Of a stretch of 7,550 nucleotides of DNA, positions 7,051 to 7,550 are shown one piece after another. Within the stretch, counting starts at the first letter, position 1. Each line of letters begins with the position of its first letter. This DNA comes from an uncultured Lachnospiraceae bacterium (lineage in GTDB: Bacteria; Bacillota; Clostridia; Lachnospirales; Lachnospiraceae): positions 1-7,550 of the forward strand of contig CADBOW010000159.1 in the NCBI GenBank assembly GCA_902796375.1, written 5' to 3'. Under the pieces are notes generated by a model. The model saw only the letters and a program-made list of their open reading frames with translations, was not told the DNA's origin and ran no database searches. A program made the translations under genes and the position numbers.

Positions 7051-7084
7051 TCGGTGGCATGCCAAAACTCTATATTTTGTATGT

Positions 7085-7135
7085 ATCATCGGAGATCTCT
7101 TCAACATGTGGGATGTCCGATGATCTTTTGTTTTT
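7085..7135 (+). terminator. Rho-independent terminator of the operon
   Basis: ATCATCGGA (7085-7093) and TCCGATGAT (7116-7124) form a perfect 9-bp stem. After one mismatch, ATC/GAT (7095-7097 with 7112-7114) can extend it inward. The stem is followed at once by CTTTTGTTTTT. It sits 35 bp after the HD-GYP stop. The minus-strand side lacks a T-run, so it should act on + strand transcripts only. Confidence 0.8.
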
Positions 7136-7183
7136 CGGGGCAGATTTGTTGATGTTTTGACCTGTTCTGAACCTTGCGAAAAG

Positions 7184-7212
7184 TTGTAATAAACAGAGAT
7201 TTATGATAAAAT
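7184..7212 (+). promoter_or_regulatory. Promoter of the exported repeat protein gene
   Basis: TTGTAA (7184-7189), a 17-bp spacer, then TAAAAT (7207-7212) with an extended TG two bases ahead (TGATAAAAT, 7204-7212). Transcription would start near 7219, about 53 bases before the ATG at 7272. Its position after the operon terminator supports an independent unit. Confidence 0.6.
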
Positions 7213-7271
7213 AACATGACTAAGTCTACTCTATTTTTGTTGCTCAGAATGCGGGAATAAAAGGGAATGCC

Positions 7272-7550
7272 ATGGTCCGGAAGCAAAGGGGAAAAGTGCA
7301 TAAAAGGAGAAGGAGATTCTTTCCTGTCGTACTGCTGATCGCGCTGATCCTGTGTGCGAATCCTCCGGGCAGAGTTAATGCAGAGGAGACACAGGATTCA
7401 CCGCAGGGCGTAGAAAGCGTGGAGAGCACGGAAGGCGTCGAAGATACGGAAGGTATCGAAGGCGCGGCAGACATGGAAGGTACGGAAGGCATTGATACAG
7501 ACGGTTTCGATGGTGCGGAAGGTATCGAAGGCGCGGAAGGTATCGAAGGC
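7272..7550 (+). CDS. Exported protein with acidic Gly/Glu repeat, partial (N-terminus only)
   Basis: The first 93 codons of a gene that runs off the right edge. Residues 2-15 are very basic (four Arg in a row at 12-15), followed by a hydrophobic core VVLLIALILCA (19-29) and a likely signal peptidase cleavage after VNA (35-37). The Cys at 28 does not sit in a good lipobox, so a lipoprotein is less likely. From about residue 46 the chain becomes an acidic low-complexity run of units such as EGVE, EGIE, EGAE, EGTE and DGFD, still going at the edge. The ATG follows AAGGG (7261-7265) with 6 bases spacing. No enzymatic domain has appeared. Such a run could be a spacer between the signal peptide and a downstream wall or enzymatic domain. 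I do not recognise the family. Confidence 0.75.
   Translation, partial: MVRKQRGKVHKRRRRFFPVVLLIALILCANPPGRVNAEETQDSPQGVESVESTEGVEDTEGIEGAADMEGTEGIDTDGFDGAEGIEGAEGIEG
7407..7550 (+). repeat. Short in-frame repeat region (GAAGGTATCGAAGGC units)
   Basis: The 18-mer GCGGAAGGTATCGAAGGC occurs twice back to back at 7515-7532 and 7533-7550. A one-base variant starting ACGG lies at 7446-7463. Around these, looser 6- to 15-base units built on GGAAGGC and GGTATCGAAGG recur. All steps are multiples of three, keeping frame. The exact identity of the last two copies points to recent expansion, and the array may continue past the edge. Confidence 0.8.

Noticed and set aside
7055..7064. Palindrome TGGCATGCCA after the HD-GYP stop
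   Set aside because: Too short to form a terminator and not followed by a T-run; the real terminator is the stem at 7085-7124. An operator role cannot be supported.
7216..7260. Small open frame of 14 codons starting at ATG 7216
   Set aside because: It would start at or before the predicted transcription start, has no ribosome binding site and stops after 14 codons. The signal peptide supports ATG 7272.
7244..7492. Minus-strand Ser/Pro-rich open frame opposite the repeat
   Set aside because: It is open only because the + strand repeat lacks stop codons in antisense; the + strand frame has a signal peptide, ribosome binding site and promoter.

Overview
The window looks like chromosomal DNA from a Gram-positive anaerobe of the Clostridia, most likely Lachnospiraceae-like. 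This rests on the strong AAGGAGG-type ribosome binding sites, the moderate GC content, and the tandem PAS modules in the long signalling protein, which resemble those of Lachnospiraceae c-di-GMP proteins. The assignment is inference from family recall, not from a search.

Left part (1-1514). A 5'-truncated VOC/glyoxalase-like gene lies on the + strand (about 68-412). It converges, with 7 bp between stop codons, on a minus-strand membrane acyltransferase of the acyltransferase-3 family (420-1514). A ribosome binding site at the extreme left edge suggests a further minus-strand gene starting just outside the window.

Centre (1515-7135). A divergent control region of about 230 bp separates the acyltransferase from an apparent three-gene + strand operon that ends at a hairpin/T-run terminator. 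Gene 1 is a 1010-residue soluble c-di-GMP phosphodiesterase with the order PAS, degenerate GGDEF, intact EAL, then PAS-like modules. Gene 2 is aroB, 3-dehydroquinate synthase of the shikimate pathway. Gene 3 is a membrane-bound HD-GYP phosphodiesterase, read here from a GTG at 5956. Two phosphodiesterases from unrelated families, one cytosolic and one membrane-anchored, therefore bracket a housekeeping biosynthetic gene. Together they would lower c-di-GMP; the acyltransferase across the divergent promoter could modify a surface glycan. That functional link is inference.

Right part (7136-7550). After the terminator, a new promoter precedes the start of an exported protein: a signal peptide followed by an acidic, glycine-rich low-complexity repeat. 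The gene runs off the window, so its function cannot be told.

I found no tRNA, rRNA, CRISPR array, insertion sequence or recognisable riboswitch. The most notable points are the double-phosphodiesterase operon around aroB, two changed active-site positions in AroB, and the recently duplicated repeat in the exported protein.
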